Assembly: GCA_012845835.1 (NCBI GenBank)
Contig: JABAKD010000020.1
Location: 6,427,915 to 6,491,914 of the forward strand
Direction of reading: 5' to 3'
DNA from: Undaria pinnatifida
Taxonomy: Eukaryota; Sar; Phaeophyceae; Laminariales; Alariaceae
DNA: 64,000 nucleotides
The notes below the pieces were generated by a model. That model made no database searches. It saw nothing but the letters and a program-made list of their open reading frames with translations, and was not told the DNA's origin. Position 1 is the first letter of the stretch. Every line of letters begins with the position of its first letter. Position numbers and translations under genes: made by a program. Below are positions 10,384 to 21,999 of the stretch, piece after piece.

Positions 10384-11929
10384 CTGTGTGGGAAAAGAGC
10401 AAGTCGTGATCAGACGCATGTCTTACAGCTGGCTCCCGTTAAATCGCTGTGTACGCTGTATACACTGCAGAATAAGTACATGGCACCAGGTATACCGTAA
10501 TAAGAAACAACGAAGCAACCGATGTTGAAACTGTAAGGCTAACCTTTTGGGGACGCTAAGAAATGAGTGCTCAGCTGCGAGCGCTACACAACATCCTATG
10601 ATACAACGCCATATGTGCAAAATAATACACCTGTACTCATCGGTATAGTGTCAAAATAGCGTTTCAGCCTTGCTCCGAGTATCATAGATGTTTCTTGCTG
10701 GCGGGTCTACAATGCTGCAGCTGTGTTGTCGGCTCCACGGCAAAAGTAGCTGCGCGAGTGCTACTGCCTGGTGCGAGCCGCTGCTGTTGTCAACGCAACC
10801 TCTAGACTACTTCGTCGGGTTGTGAAACGGCTGTGCTCAACGATATTTGAAAAATTGGTTTTCGCCGCATATATATCCAATTTATCGGCGAAGCCGAACT
10901 ATCGTCGGTATATCGGGCGAGCACCGCGAGTTTCTGGCCATTCGATATAAATTCTGGTCACAATCCGTGCGATTTGTCTTAAGGCAGTACCAACCGATGT
11001 GATCGCTGGCCAAACATCGGTAAAAACATTATCCCAATTTGTTGACCGATTCCAATTCTATTTAATTCGCTCTGGTTAATAATTGGGTGAACGCTCCGAT
11101 TAATAGGGTGAATCGCCTCTGATTCACGACTCTATTGCTACAATACTGCACCTCGGAAAATAATCATACCTACGAATTTCTTCCCTGCGGTCGTTATTCT
11201 GGTCAAAATTTCATCTTCTGGGCTGTACAGGCTTTCAAACTTGCACCTGCTGCCTGCTGCTGGGCCATTCGATCGTTTTGGGTTGCGGGCTGCTAATGTT
11301 TCAACTGTGCACTGCAGCAGCTGGCGGGCGTTTCGGTTTTGTTCAGAGGTTCTGAAAACATAACTTTTACGTCACACATACCAGGCACTTATCATGCAGG
11401 AGAACAACACAACAACGGCAGCAGCACAGCAGCAGCAGCAGCAGCATCAGCACAGCGGTGTGATGGCGGCGGTGTGCGTCGTCTCGTCGATTGTTTGTGA
11501 GGTGCTAAAACAAAGGAGGATTGTGCTCCGCAATGCTGTGTGGGTCGGCCGCGTGAAAAACGAAAGTGTGTTATATCATACCATATACACACGAGCACCC
11601 GGTATTCATGGACATGCACAAGCTGCCTCTGCTGTTGCTGCTATTGCTGCGCGCGGTGCAAAACACAGGCCGTGAAGGAGATTGCTGAATCTGCTGCGTT
11701 ACTGTGCGGCGGTCGGGATTCGGTGCCTCTGGAGTTGTCACTACAGCGCGAGACATGGTCCTCCCCACTCACGCACTCGACACAGCAGCGACACCAGCTG
11801 GCAAAAACAACAGCACGTTGCACCCCAAAATTTGCTGGCAACTTATTACACATGGCTGGCCACCGCCACCCATCGTTGTATTTTCGTGTTTCCGATACAT
11901 AAGATCTGGAAATAATTCACGCCTCGGCT

Positions 11930-13470
11930 AACGTAACACTCGGGTAACACTTATCTACGTCATGGGGCCTAACGCAGGCGTTCGGCCACGTCCTAACATA
12001 GTGTTAGCACGGGAGGAGCAACCACGGTAACGCGGTAACATAGTGTTAATTGAAAACCCACGAACGTGCCCACGCCTTAGCGTTATGTCTCTGCTGGATT
12101 CCGTCCAGCTCTGGTACAGTAGCATTATGTTATGTGGTGATTTGTCTTTGTACTAACACCGTAACACAATGTTAGTTAGGCTTTTACCATAGAGGTACGT
12201 TATGACTCTAACATGCCCAGATCGACATCCGCGGATTTGCTAACATGGTAACATTATGTTACTGTCTACGCAGCGTTAGACGTAACACCCTAACCTTGCG
12301 TTACCCCTAATGGAGTGTTCGATATAACGCCGTAACATAAACGTTAAAAAGCTGGCCAGTACCACTAACAGCTAATATTGTGTTATAGTACATACCAGGT
12401 ATAACGCACTAACACACCATTAACATAGTGGCCCGCGCTACTAACTCTACATTATTATTCGGACCCCCCGTTTACTGCCTTGGGGTCGGATAACGTAACA
12501 TGTAACGTACGTTAGCGACGTTACAGTCTTAGCCGGCAGGTACGTAACATTATGTTAAGGTGTTAGTTTAAACGCCGAGGTCCCCATAACATTATGTTAC
12601 GATGTTACCGTCATTAAAGATATAATATTAACGTTTTGTTACTGTTTTACCATAATAATCAATCCCGTTCTGACATTGTGATACTGCGTTACCGTTGGGG
12701 TCGAAGTCGTTCTAACATTATGTTGTGATGTTACGCTTTGGATCTTCCCGGGATCTAACATGTGTTACCTGTGTTAGCGGTAAAGCGGCGTCGCGGAGTA
12801 ACATCATGTAGCTGAGTTAACCTATTTCACCGATATTCCGATGCGCGGAGTAACATAATGTAGCCGTGTCATCCTATTTTGCCGAAATTGGCTGCTGTTG
12901 CTAACACGGTACCATATTGTTAACGTTTAATTGACCATGTTCGTTATCCCTTTAACGCGCGTTACGATATTCATTAGGATTTCTACTAAAACACTAACAT
13001 AGTGTTATAGACACCAACATACTTGTAGTGTTATGTAAGCTTTTAATTGGGCATGCACGTTATCCCCCTGAATGGCCTTACGGTAGGAAGCAAGAATTCC
13101 GCTGACACCCTGACGAAACGTTACTCGCTACAGACTGCTGTCGCTAACACGGTAACATAATGTTAACGTTTAATCGACCATGTACGTTATCCCTTCAACG
13201 TGTGTTACGATAGCCACAAGGAATTCCGCTAACACACTAACATAGTTTTAATCCCTATTGGCTGCCTACCCTAACACCGTAACTCATATACTGCGGCCAA
13301 TACGAGATCAAGGTAACACTCTAACCTAGTATTATGCGATCGGCCGTCACTAGCACAACATACATACTAACACTACGTTATCACAAAACCCAGAAAGCAT
13401 TTAATGTAGTATCGTAATGGTACATTTTTTTTTCGCTGATGCGTAACATTTACGCGAAATGTTAACTGTT
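11930..13470. repeat. TAACAT/ATGTTA palindromic dispersed-tandem array
   Basis: About 1.5 kb in which GTAACAT(A)ATGTTAC-type motifs recur every 20-60 bp on both strands (for example at 12547, 12588, 12714, 13152). The core TAACATTATGTTA is self-complementary. Spacers are diverse, so this is not a simple satellite. A related lone motif occurs at 13445. Confidence 0.8.
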
Positions 13471-14749
13471 ATGTTATCCGAGGTAGGTGTGAAATATTCA
13501 ATTATGAAGAATGTGGCAAACCCCCAGACGGAGAAAATTGGCTTTAGCGCTAACCACTAACTAAACTGCCATTTTCTCTAAAAGCGCGAAATCTCTCAAA
13601 AGGGCCTTATTTAACGATAAAAAATCCAATTCGGGAAAAATGTAGAATCTAAGTTGGGTTTGATTGGCCTAATGAAATTGCTTTTGGACGAAAAAAAACA
13701 AACTCCAAATTATTTTTTTTGCTTGAAAATCAAACCCAATTTGGGATTTGGCCCAACTTTACGTGGCATATTCGTGGTGGGGCAACACGCCTGGGGCAGC
13801 CTGGCGCGATTTTGACTGCGTCGGCAACCACGATCAAGGTGATAAAACGCAAGCCTCTACGAGAGGCGACCGGGGCAATAGTCGCACCCACGACAACATA
13901 TCATAGGACATCGTACCCTGGCGGTGGCGCATCAAAAAAGATCAAAAGGCGGTCGCGATCCCAATTTTTCAACCAGCTCGTTCGGCCAAGCCGACAAAAA
14001 CTGATCCAACGAGTCTGAAAAACGAGTATTCGCTCAAAAGTTCGATAGCTTCATCGCCCTCGCTACTCCACGCGCGGTGTTTCGGCGCTCTTTCGGGGCT
14101 CCCTCCGCCCACCCAAGAGACCCTGAGGGTGATTGCTCCCTAGCCTGGGCCGCCGAAAAAAGTAGGGACTCGCGGCGGCGCGCACGCGAGGACGCAAGCG
14201 GTCGCTCTCTTGTACTCTTTCTTGTCGGTGTTCGTCAGCAGGGTGCTGTGTGAATTGCTGCGTTTCGCCGATTTCCCACACATTTAAAGAAAAAAGCGCC
14301 CTTTCCCCGATAGATAGGAAAATAAGCATAATAGGAAGAAAATCCGTTTCGTTAGCAAAGTAAAAATTTAAAATGGAAAAAACAAGATCAGATTGGACTA
14401 CTTTAATCGTCAAAACAGGCCCTAATATTAAAATCTCTCTCCCATGCCAGAAGCGCGCAAAAAGGTAGTTTCACAGAACAAAATTCCAGGTGGATACATA
14501 CGTGTCAGCGTTTTTTGTACCTCTCCACACGAGTTACATAGTATCAGTGCGCAGAATGATTATGGACCAAATTCGCCCTTGACAAAGTCCAGGGGATTCT
14601 ATATCTTCAAAGAGTGAAAAAACGCGACCTGAGCATCACGAAGCTTGCAAAGATGAGAATCGACCATTAACTTGATCAACTGCATCACATTTGCTGGACT
14701 TGCATGTCATCGCATTGCCCCACGGCATTGCTATGGCAGTACCAATGTG

Positions 14750-16420
14750 CACGTCCCATTACATGTTCGCAGCATGTTCATGGCATCGCCATAGCATTGC
14801 ATGGCATGCTTATGGAATATTAACCATGCAACGTGCCATGGCATACCATGGATGCGCCATGGACGTGCCACAGTCACCCATGGTCGTGCCATGGTCGTGC
14901 GTGGTCATGCCTCATGTGTGGTCATGCCATGGTTACCCAGTTCGTGTCATGGTCATCCACGGACGTGCCATGGTCGTGCACGGGCGTGCACGGTCGTGTA
15001 TGATCATGCGATGGTTATCCAACGTCGTGCCATGGTCATCCACGGTCGTGCCATGGTAATGTCATGGTCATCCATGGCGCTCCATGGTGCAACTGAGGTC
15101 GTGCCATAGTAATCCATGTTCATGCTATAGATGCATGCCATGGTGAACCATAGTCGTGCCATGGTCATACATGGTCGTGCCATGATCGTGTCATGGTGAA
15201 CCATCGTCACGCATGATGCATCTATGGCGAATCATGGTCATGCATGGCAATGCCATGGTCATGCCATGGTCACGTTTGGTATGCCATGGATGGCCATGGC
15301 GGTCGTGCTATGGTCACGCATGGTCTGCATCGTAGTGTCATGGCCATGCTGTGGTCACGCTTGATTATGCCATGGTCATCTATAGTCGTGCATGGTCATA
15401 CATGGCCATCCATGCTCGTGCCATGGCCGAGCCATCCATGGCGCGACCACGGTCATGCCATGGTCACGCTTCGTTGTGCCTTGGATGGACATAGTCGTGC
15501 CATGGCCATACCATGGTGAACCATAGTCGTCCATGGTCGTCCATGGTCGTGTCATGGTCATGCATGGTCGTGCCATGGTGAACCATGGTCATGCCATGGC
15601 CATGCATGGTGCTTTCATGGTGAAACATGGCCACGCTTGGTCGTGCCGTGGAGGACCATGGTCGTGCCATGGTGATGGTTGTTTATGGTAGTACCATGGT
15701 CCGCATGATGCAGCCATAGTGAACCATGGTCATGCATGGCAGTGCCATGGTCGTGCCTGGTAGTGCCAGGGCCATGCCATGATCATGCTTGGTCATGCCA
15801 TGGTCCTCCATACATAGCCCTGCACGGTCATCCATGGCCATCCATCATGGTCGTGCCATGGTCATGCCATGGTCACGCTTGGTCATGCCATGGTCATCCA
15901 TAATAGTCCTGCACGCTCATCCATGGTCATCCATGGTCGTGCCATGGTCATGCCATGGTCACGCTTGATCGTGCCATGGTTGGTTATGCCATGGTTATGC
16001 TATGGTCATGCTTGATCATGCGATGTTCATCCGTAGCCAGTCGTGCATGGTCATACACATGTCATCCATGGCATTGCCATGGTCACGCATGGCAGTGCCA
16101 TGGTCATGCCATGGTTATGCTTGGTCATGCTTCGTCAATCATGGACGTGCATGGCCATCCACGGTCATCCATGGCCATCCATGGTCGTGTCATGGTCATG
16201 CGTTTTGCTTCCATGGTGAACCATGGTCGCCCATGGCAATGCCATGGTCATGCCATGGTCACGCTTGGTCGTGCCATGGATGGCCATGGTCGTGCCATAG
16301 TCATGCCATGATGAACCATGGTCGTGTATGTTATTGCCATGGTCACGCATGACGCATCCATAGTGAATCATTGTCATGCATGGCAGTGCCATGGTCATAA
16401 ATGGCGATGCCATGGTCACG
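14750..16420 (+). repeat. CATGGTC(G/A)TGC array, forward arm
   Basis: Units of 10-22 bp based on CCATGGTCATGCCATGGTCG, all with ATGGTC on the plus strand. NcoI-type CCATGG palindromes occur at almost every unit. The translated frames (M-W-S-C-H-G patterns) are repeat artefacts. Confidence 0.9.
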
Positions 16421-16910
16421 CATGACTGCCATAATCATGCCATGGCCACGCTTGTTTGTGCTATGGATGACCATGGTGCGCCTATGAGCGGCCATGGGTG
16501 CACCATGGAGTGACCATGGTTGACTATGAGTGGCCATAGCATTGCCCGTGGTTGACCACTGCATGTCCATGGATCGCCCATGGCATGATGAATGGCTTGA
16601 CGAATGACATGACCCATGGTTGACCATTGTGCGCCCATGAGCGGCAGTGGCATAACCGATTACATGACCATGGTATGTCCATAAACGGCCATGGCATGAC
16701 CACTGTTCGACCATGGCGTGATCCATGGTTCGACCATGGCATGACCCATGGTTGACCATTGTGCGCCCATGATCGGCCATGACGTGACCCATGGCATGAC
16801 CATGGTTCATCAATAAACGGCCACGTCATGACCCACGGTTGACCACGGCGTCTCCATGAGCGGCCATGACTATGACCATTGTAAAAAAGGCATGATCATG
16901 GCACTATCAT
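16421..16910. repeat. Junction block of the CATGGTC array
   Basis: The motif changes to GACCATGG(T/C)TGACCATTG and GCGCCCATGAGCGGCCATG, with about 130 bp higher-order periodicity (for example GACCCATGGTTGACCATTGT at 16609-16628 and 16744-16763). It separates arms of opposite orientation. Confidence 0.7.
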
Positions 16911-19180
16911 GCTTGAATGATCATGGTTCATCATGAATTCATCATGCGTGACCATGGCATTACCACACACGACCGTGAATCGCGATGGCATGACCATGGA
17001 TCGACCATGGTCATCCATTGCACGACCAAGCGTGACCATGGCTCACCTGGAAGCACTATACATGACCATGGTACGGCCAAGGATAACCATGGCACGACCA
17101 TGCATGACCATGGCATGGCCATGGCACGACCATGGACAACCATGGGTGGCCATGCATGACCATAGTTCGCCATGGCAGCACCATGCATGACCATGGTACG
17201 ACCATGGATGACCATGCCCCGACCAAGCGTGATCATGGCATGACCATGATACGACCATGCATGACCATGGCACGATCATGCATAACCATGGCACGACCAT
17301 GAATGACCATGGTACGACCATGGATGGCCATGGATGACCATGCACGGCTATGGATGACCATGGCATGAGACGCATGCTGCGGTAGATGTACACCAACTTC
17401 TTTTTTGAGGCTTCTCAGTTGAGGAGGGAGCCCTTTACCTCAAACAACTGATTTACAAACTATAATAATGCAAACCGATGGACAATCCCATGTTCTTGCG
17501 AATCCAAACAACATACCCCAAAACAAGAATGGCATTCAGGCGATTTTGGGCTAAGGAGCCCAGGCGATTCAGAAGTTTTTTTTGTATGAAAGTGCTACCT
17601 CTATCGTAGCACGCGTCATGACCAAGCGTGCCCATGGCATGACCATGGCACTACCATGCATGACCATGGTTCACCATGGAAGAATAATGCATCACCATGT
17701 GGCACTACCATGCAAGATCATGGCACGACCATGGACGACAATGGATGACCATGCACGACAACCATGGTTCACGATGGTACGACCATGTTACGACCATGGC
17801 CATCAATGACACGACAAAGCGTGACCATGGCATGACCATGGCACGAGTGTGGATAACCATCACACGGCCGTGCATGAACATGGCACGATCATGGACGACC
17901 GCGGGTGACTAAGCACGACTATGGTCATCCATGGCACGACCAAGCGTGACCATGGCGTGACCATGGCACGAACATGGATGACCATGGCAAGACCATGCAT
18001 GACCATGGCACCTCCATGTATGACCATGGCCTAACATGGAAGCACCATGCATCTCAATGGCACAACCATGCACGACCATGGTTCACCATGGCATGACCAT
18101 GGTACGACCATGGCCATCCATGGCCCCAACAAGCGTACCATGGCATAACAATCATGTATTGCACGGCCATGGATGATCATGACACGACCATGAATGACCA
18201 TAGCACGACCATGGATGACCATGGATAAACAGGCACGACTATGGATGACCATGGCATGACCAAGCGTGACCATGGCATGACCATGGCACTGCCATGCGTG
18301 ACTATGGCAATGCCATGCATGACCATGGATGTCATGACCATGACTCGGCCATGGATGACTATTATGGGAGAGCATGGATGACCATGGATGACCATGCACG
18401 AGTACGGGTGACAATGGCATAGCGCAGCGTGACCATGGCATGACCATGGCACTACCGTGCACGACCATGGCACTACCGTGCACGACCATGGCACTGCCAT
18501 GCATGGCCATAACATGATCATGACACAACCATGCAAGACCACGGCACTACCATACACAATAATCATGGTTCACCATGGCAAGACCATGCCACGACCAAAC
18601 GTGACCATGGATGACCGTGGCACGACCATGCATGACTTTGGCACAACCACGCATGGATGGTCGTGGATGATTATGCACGACTATGGACGACCATGGCATG
18701 AACATGGCACTAATATGCACGACCATGGTACTGTCATGCATTACCATCGATGACCATGTCCCGAACATGGCACGAGCATGCATGACAATGGCACAACCAT
18801 GAACGACCATGGATGACCATGTACGACTATGGATAACCATGGCACGGTGGGGGGTCGGGGTCATGGTGTATCCATGGCATGTCCACGGGAATGTGCCATG
18901 CATGGTTGATCATGGCATACCACGGCTTATTCATGGCAGTACCATGGCAATGCCATGCATGGCTTTTGCTATGGCCTCACACGTCCCATGGCCCATACAA
19001 GGTCCATGGCATATGCCATGGCACGACCATAGCATACCATGGTGCACACCACGGCATGCTATGCCTTGCCATGGACCATCCATGGCCCATCCATGGTACA
19101 TCCGTGGTGTGCTCCATGGTATGCCGTGGTGTGCTCCATGGTATGCCGTGGTGTGCTCCATGGTATGCCATGGCCTGTCC
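16911..19180 (-). repeat. CATGGTC array, reverse arm (GACCATG on the plus strand)
   Basis: Same unit as 14.75-16.42 kb but on the opposite strand (GCATGACCATGGCACGACCA). It is broken by about 220 bp of unrelated sequence at 17390-17610. It ends in three 22-23 bp copies of GGTGTGCTCCATGGTATGCC (19113-19180). Confidence 0.85.
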
Positions 19181-20179
19181 AACTAATAATAATGTAAAGC
19201 ACGAACTCACAGTTGACGTATTTTGAACATTTGAAAAAAATAATGCTACTACTACTACTACTACTGAAGACTCCACTGAGTTTGTTTTGTCTCAGATTGT
19301 CATGTGCCTAGTGCATCTGGGGGTATATTGTTTCTTGTGCTGACTACACAGCAGTAGTAAACAGTGGAGTGTTGTACGCGCATCAAATGTGCTGAGCACA
19401 ACGAAAAACAGCAGTTTAAAGCTGCACCCGAAAGCTTGTACGCCGGGCATATGAAAGTCGCAGCTGCGGTAAGCTTTTGTATGCACAGTAGTACCTGGTA
19501 GGTTACAACAGCACCTCCAATGTAGTTCAATATAGTGTATGGGTCGCCCCTACCTTCATTTCCGATACACCCGAATCAGTTACGTTGCAGTATAGCTCCA
19601 TTCCCTACAGTAAGGATGCGGGCGAACGCACGGGGGTGCAAAATGCTAAAGCATCAGTCGTGCGTCACCCTTCGTCCGAGGGGAAAACTTCTATACCATA
19701 TACCATACCAAACTTGTATCAAATGTAAGAAATGTAAAAAAAAATACTCCAAGGGAGCAACGTGATCCTTGGTCATGTGCGAAAGTTGAAAGGCACCTCG
19801 AAGCATCGCGCCAGCTGACTACTACACACAACACGGCGATACTGCTGTACAACAAAGGTGGCTTGTTGTGAGCAGCTCATATGATATCTCGTTTGCTCGT
19901 ATGATATCTCGTTTTTTGTCAGGTGTAAGATGAGGCAAAATAGATTGAAAGATGTACCCGTAGGTTCTGACTCCTACCAAATACATACACGCGTAACACA
20001 TACCAAGGTATGCTACGGTACCGGGTAGGTATCGAACATAGTCTATAGTCTAGTCTAGACTAGTCTATACATGCTGCCCGTAATCATATTCAGTTGCCAG
20101 GTAGCAGTTTCGTCCCCACTCCTCGACATAAATATATCAACGGGGTAGATTTGCGCCCCATCTCTCGTCCCGTACTCAC

Positions 20180-20426
20180 TCGTATAGGCCGGCCAAAACA
20201 GGACGGAGCAAGGAACCTCCCGATCCTCGGTCAACATGATCCAGTGCAGAATCGTCGCCAGCACGAAGGCGAGACATCCGAAGCTGGTTACGCATACCAG
20301 GATCGGCACCCTCCCCGCCAAATACGGATCGTGTCGACCAACCCACACGCGATTTGCTATAAATAACCACCCAACCGATGTCAGGACGGTCACTATAATA
20401 ACGTCAGGAGCCATATATCTCTCCAT
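20180..20426 (-). CDS. Seven-transmembrane GPCR/RGS-like protein, exon 1
   Basis: The ATG at 20426 starts a frame with two hydrophobic spans, VIIVTVLTSVGWLFIA and ILVCVTSFGCLAFVLA, then EVPCSVLFWPAY. This layout (short N terminus, TM1, R.P.L before TM2, and a PC...FW motif before TM3) resembles seven-transmembrane proteins of the plant and stramenopile GPCR/RGS type, which act at the plasma membrane on heterotrimeric G proteins. The assignment rests on layout and remembered family appearance. The exon ends in phase 1 at GTGAGT (82 codons + 1 nt) and joins cleanly to an exon 9.8 kb away. An upstream start is possible, since the frame stays open further upstream. Confidence 0.55.
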
Positions 20427-21040
20427 GCCGAGTACGAGCGAGTCACGGGAGCTCCCCCGGTGCATGCCTGCACACGCACAAGATCGTGGTCCACTCGATT
20501 GTAAGATGCTTGACACCGATCGAAGGTTTGCGTGTATGTGTGCATACAAGAACTACTATGAGATCATATAGACCTTTATGAAACCGCCGGTTGACCTGCA
20601 CTGCGGTATCTATCCTATGATTGGATTCTTTTTTTGTGTCGGTGGGTTATTTTTAGTTTTTTTTCAAGGTTTCAGGAAACTGTCGATCTAGACTAGACTA
20701 TGGATCCATCAATCGTACACCAGGTGGTAGATTATACTATAGATTGGTCGTAGGTTGTAGATATGTAGACTAGGTATCTTGTGATGAAGTGTGAATATAT
20801 AGGCAGTAGTAGAGCTTCCCGCTTATTCGACGAAACCCGTTCATTGGCCAGCTACCGATGTGTCGGGAGGTTTCATTGGTCCCCACACGCACACACCATC
20901 TTGCACCCTGTCCCCGCTTGGCACTCTGGTCCGACGCAGACTTGCTCCCACCTTGAAGTTAGCCGTCCAAACTGACCCCCGGTAGCATAAAAGTAGCCGC
21001 CTGCAGGACCCACCAAGCACCCTGATGATGCCCAAAGGCA
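20427..21040. other. Presumed upstream region of the seven-transmembrane gene
   Basis: No gene seen. Short CTAGACTAG-type repeats occur here (20690-20775) and just downstream (20040-20070). No core promoter motif is convincing. Confidence 0.35.
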
Positions 21041-21960
21041 ACAAATGGGCATCCTATACAAGCCACTGGCAACCCATGGGCAGCCCATGGGCAACCCATT
21101 GTAATCCATGGGCAGCCCATGGGCAGCTACTACTACTAATAACCCATGAGCACCCCATGGGCTATCACCACTACACTACTATCAACCCATGGGCGACTAC
21201 TAATAACTCATTAGCGACCGAGCAACCCATGGGCTATCGCTATCAACCCATCGCCATTCCATGGTCTATCACCACCAACCCATCCATGGCCATCCCATGG
21301 GCAATCACTACTAACCCATGGGCTGTCACCACGGACCCATGTGCAACTCATCCATGGGGAACCCGTCGGCTATAACCACCAACAACCCATGCGCACCCCA
21401 TGGGCCACCGATGGGCAGTTGCAGTGATCACTACCAACCCGTGGCCATCCCATGGGATATCACCCCCAACCCATGAGTTATCACCAACAACCCATCCATG
21501 GGCAACCCTTAGGCAACCCATGGGCACGGTTGAGTACAGCATTTGACTTTTTCGCGGATAGCCACGGAAATGTCCGTGGCGAGCCTTGGCGCTCCACAGG
21601 CACTGCCGCGGCATGCCGCGGCCTGCCGCAGCAACACGCTGATGTCGCCGCGGATTTCCACGGGTATGTCCACGGTCATGTCCGCGGCAATGTCCGCGGT
21701 AACGCCCGCGGTAATGCCCGCGGCAGTATCCGCGGCAATGTCCACGGCCGCGTCCCATGGGCGATCACCACCAATCCATGGGCTATCACCACGCGACTAT
21801 TCCATGGGTCCCGCACTGGTCGCGCTACTCTGCTACTCCGCTACTCGATGCCCGTGGAAGGGCAATGGGTGGTTCATGGGTCGTTCATGGGTCGCCCATG
21901 ATGGGTGGCCCATGAATTGCCGATGGGTTGCCCATCCATGGGTCGGCTATGGGTGTGTTT
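21041..21960. repeat. CCCATGGGCAAC array with an internal CCGCGG sub-array
   Basis: Units around AACCCATGGGC(A/T)A(T/C)C run from about 21041 to 21540 and resume at 21755-21950. In between (21555-21755) the unit is TCCGCGGCAATG / GCCCGCGGTAATG, a GC-rich relative with CCGCGG palindromes. Cross-reading ORFs are artefacts. Confidence 0.8.
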
Positions 21961-21974
21961 GTCTCATCATGGAT

Positions 21975-21996
21975 TCGCGTTAGGGTTAGGGTTAGG
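21975..21996 (+). repeat. Short interstitial TTAGGG telomere-type repeat
   Basis: GTTAGGGTTAGGGTTAGG sits directly after the CCCATGGG array. Shorter traces are at 31108 and, degenerate, at 47708-47740. Confidence 0.7.
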
Positions 21997-21999
21997 CAA

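Larger units (their letters stand above)
10384..20179 (-). other. 9.8 kb intron of the seven-transmembrane gene, filled with tandem arrays
   Basis: It is bounded by the GTGAGT donor and CACACAG acceptor. More than half is array DNA: TAACAT (11.93-13.47 kb) and CATGGTC (14.75-19.18 kb). The stretches 10.4-11.9, 13.5-14.7 and 19.2-20.2 kb show no recognisable gene; they hold CAG/CTG runs (11.42 kb) and a weak ORF at 13719-14018. The intron's identity depends on the two exons really belonging together. Confidence 0.5.

Noticed and set aside
11394-11931. Overlapping CAG/CTG-rich ORFs on both strands
   Set aside because: Microsatellite-driven frames without recognisable domain, inside the proposed intron.
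14691-19226. Many ORFs of 60-165 codons in all frames of the CATGGTC array
   Set aside because: They all consist of M/W/S/C/H/G or T/D/H patterns forced by the repeat unit, open on both strands at once; array artefacts.
6341-21960. CRISPR-like or origin-like direct repeat arrays
   Set aside because: Units are degenerate, without conserved repeats separated by unique equal-length spacers, and the context is eukaryotic.
21975-21996. A chromosome end
   Set aside because: Only three TTAGGG units, with long non-telomeric sequence on both sides.
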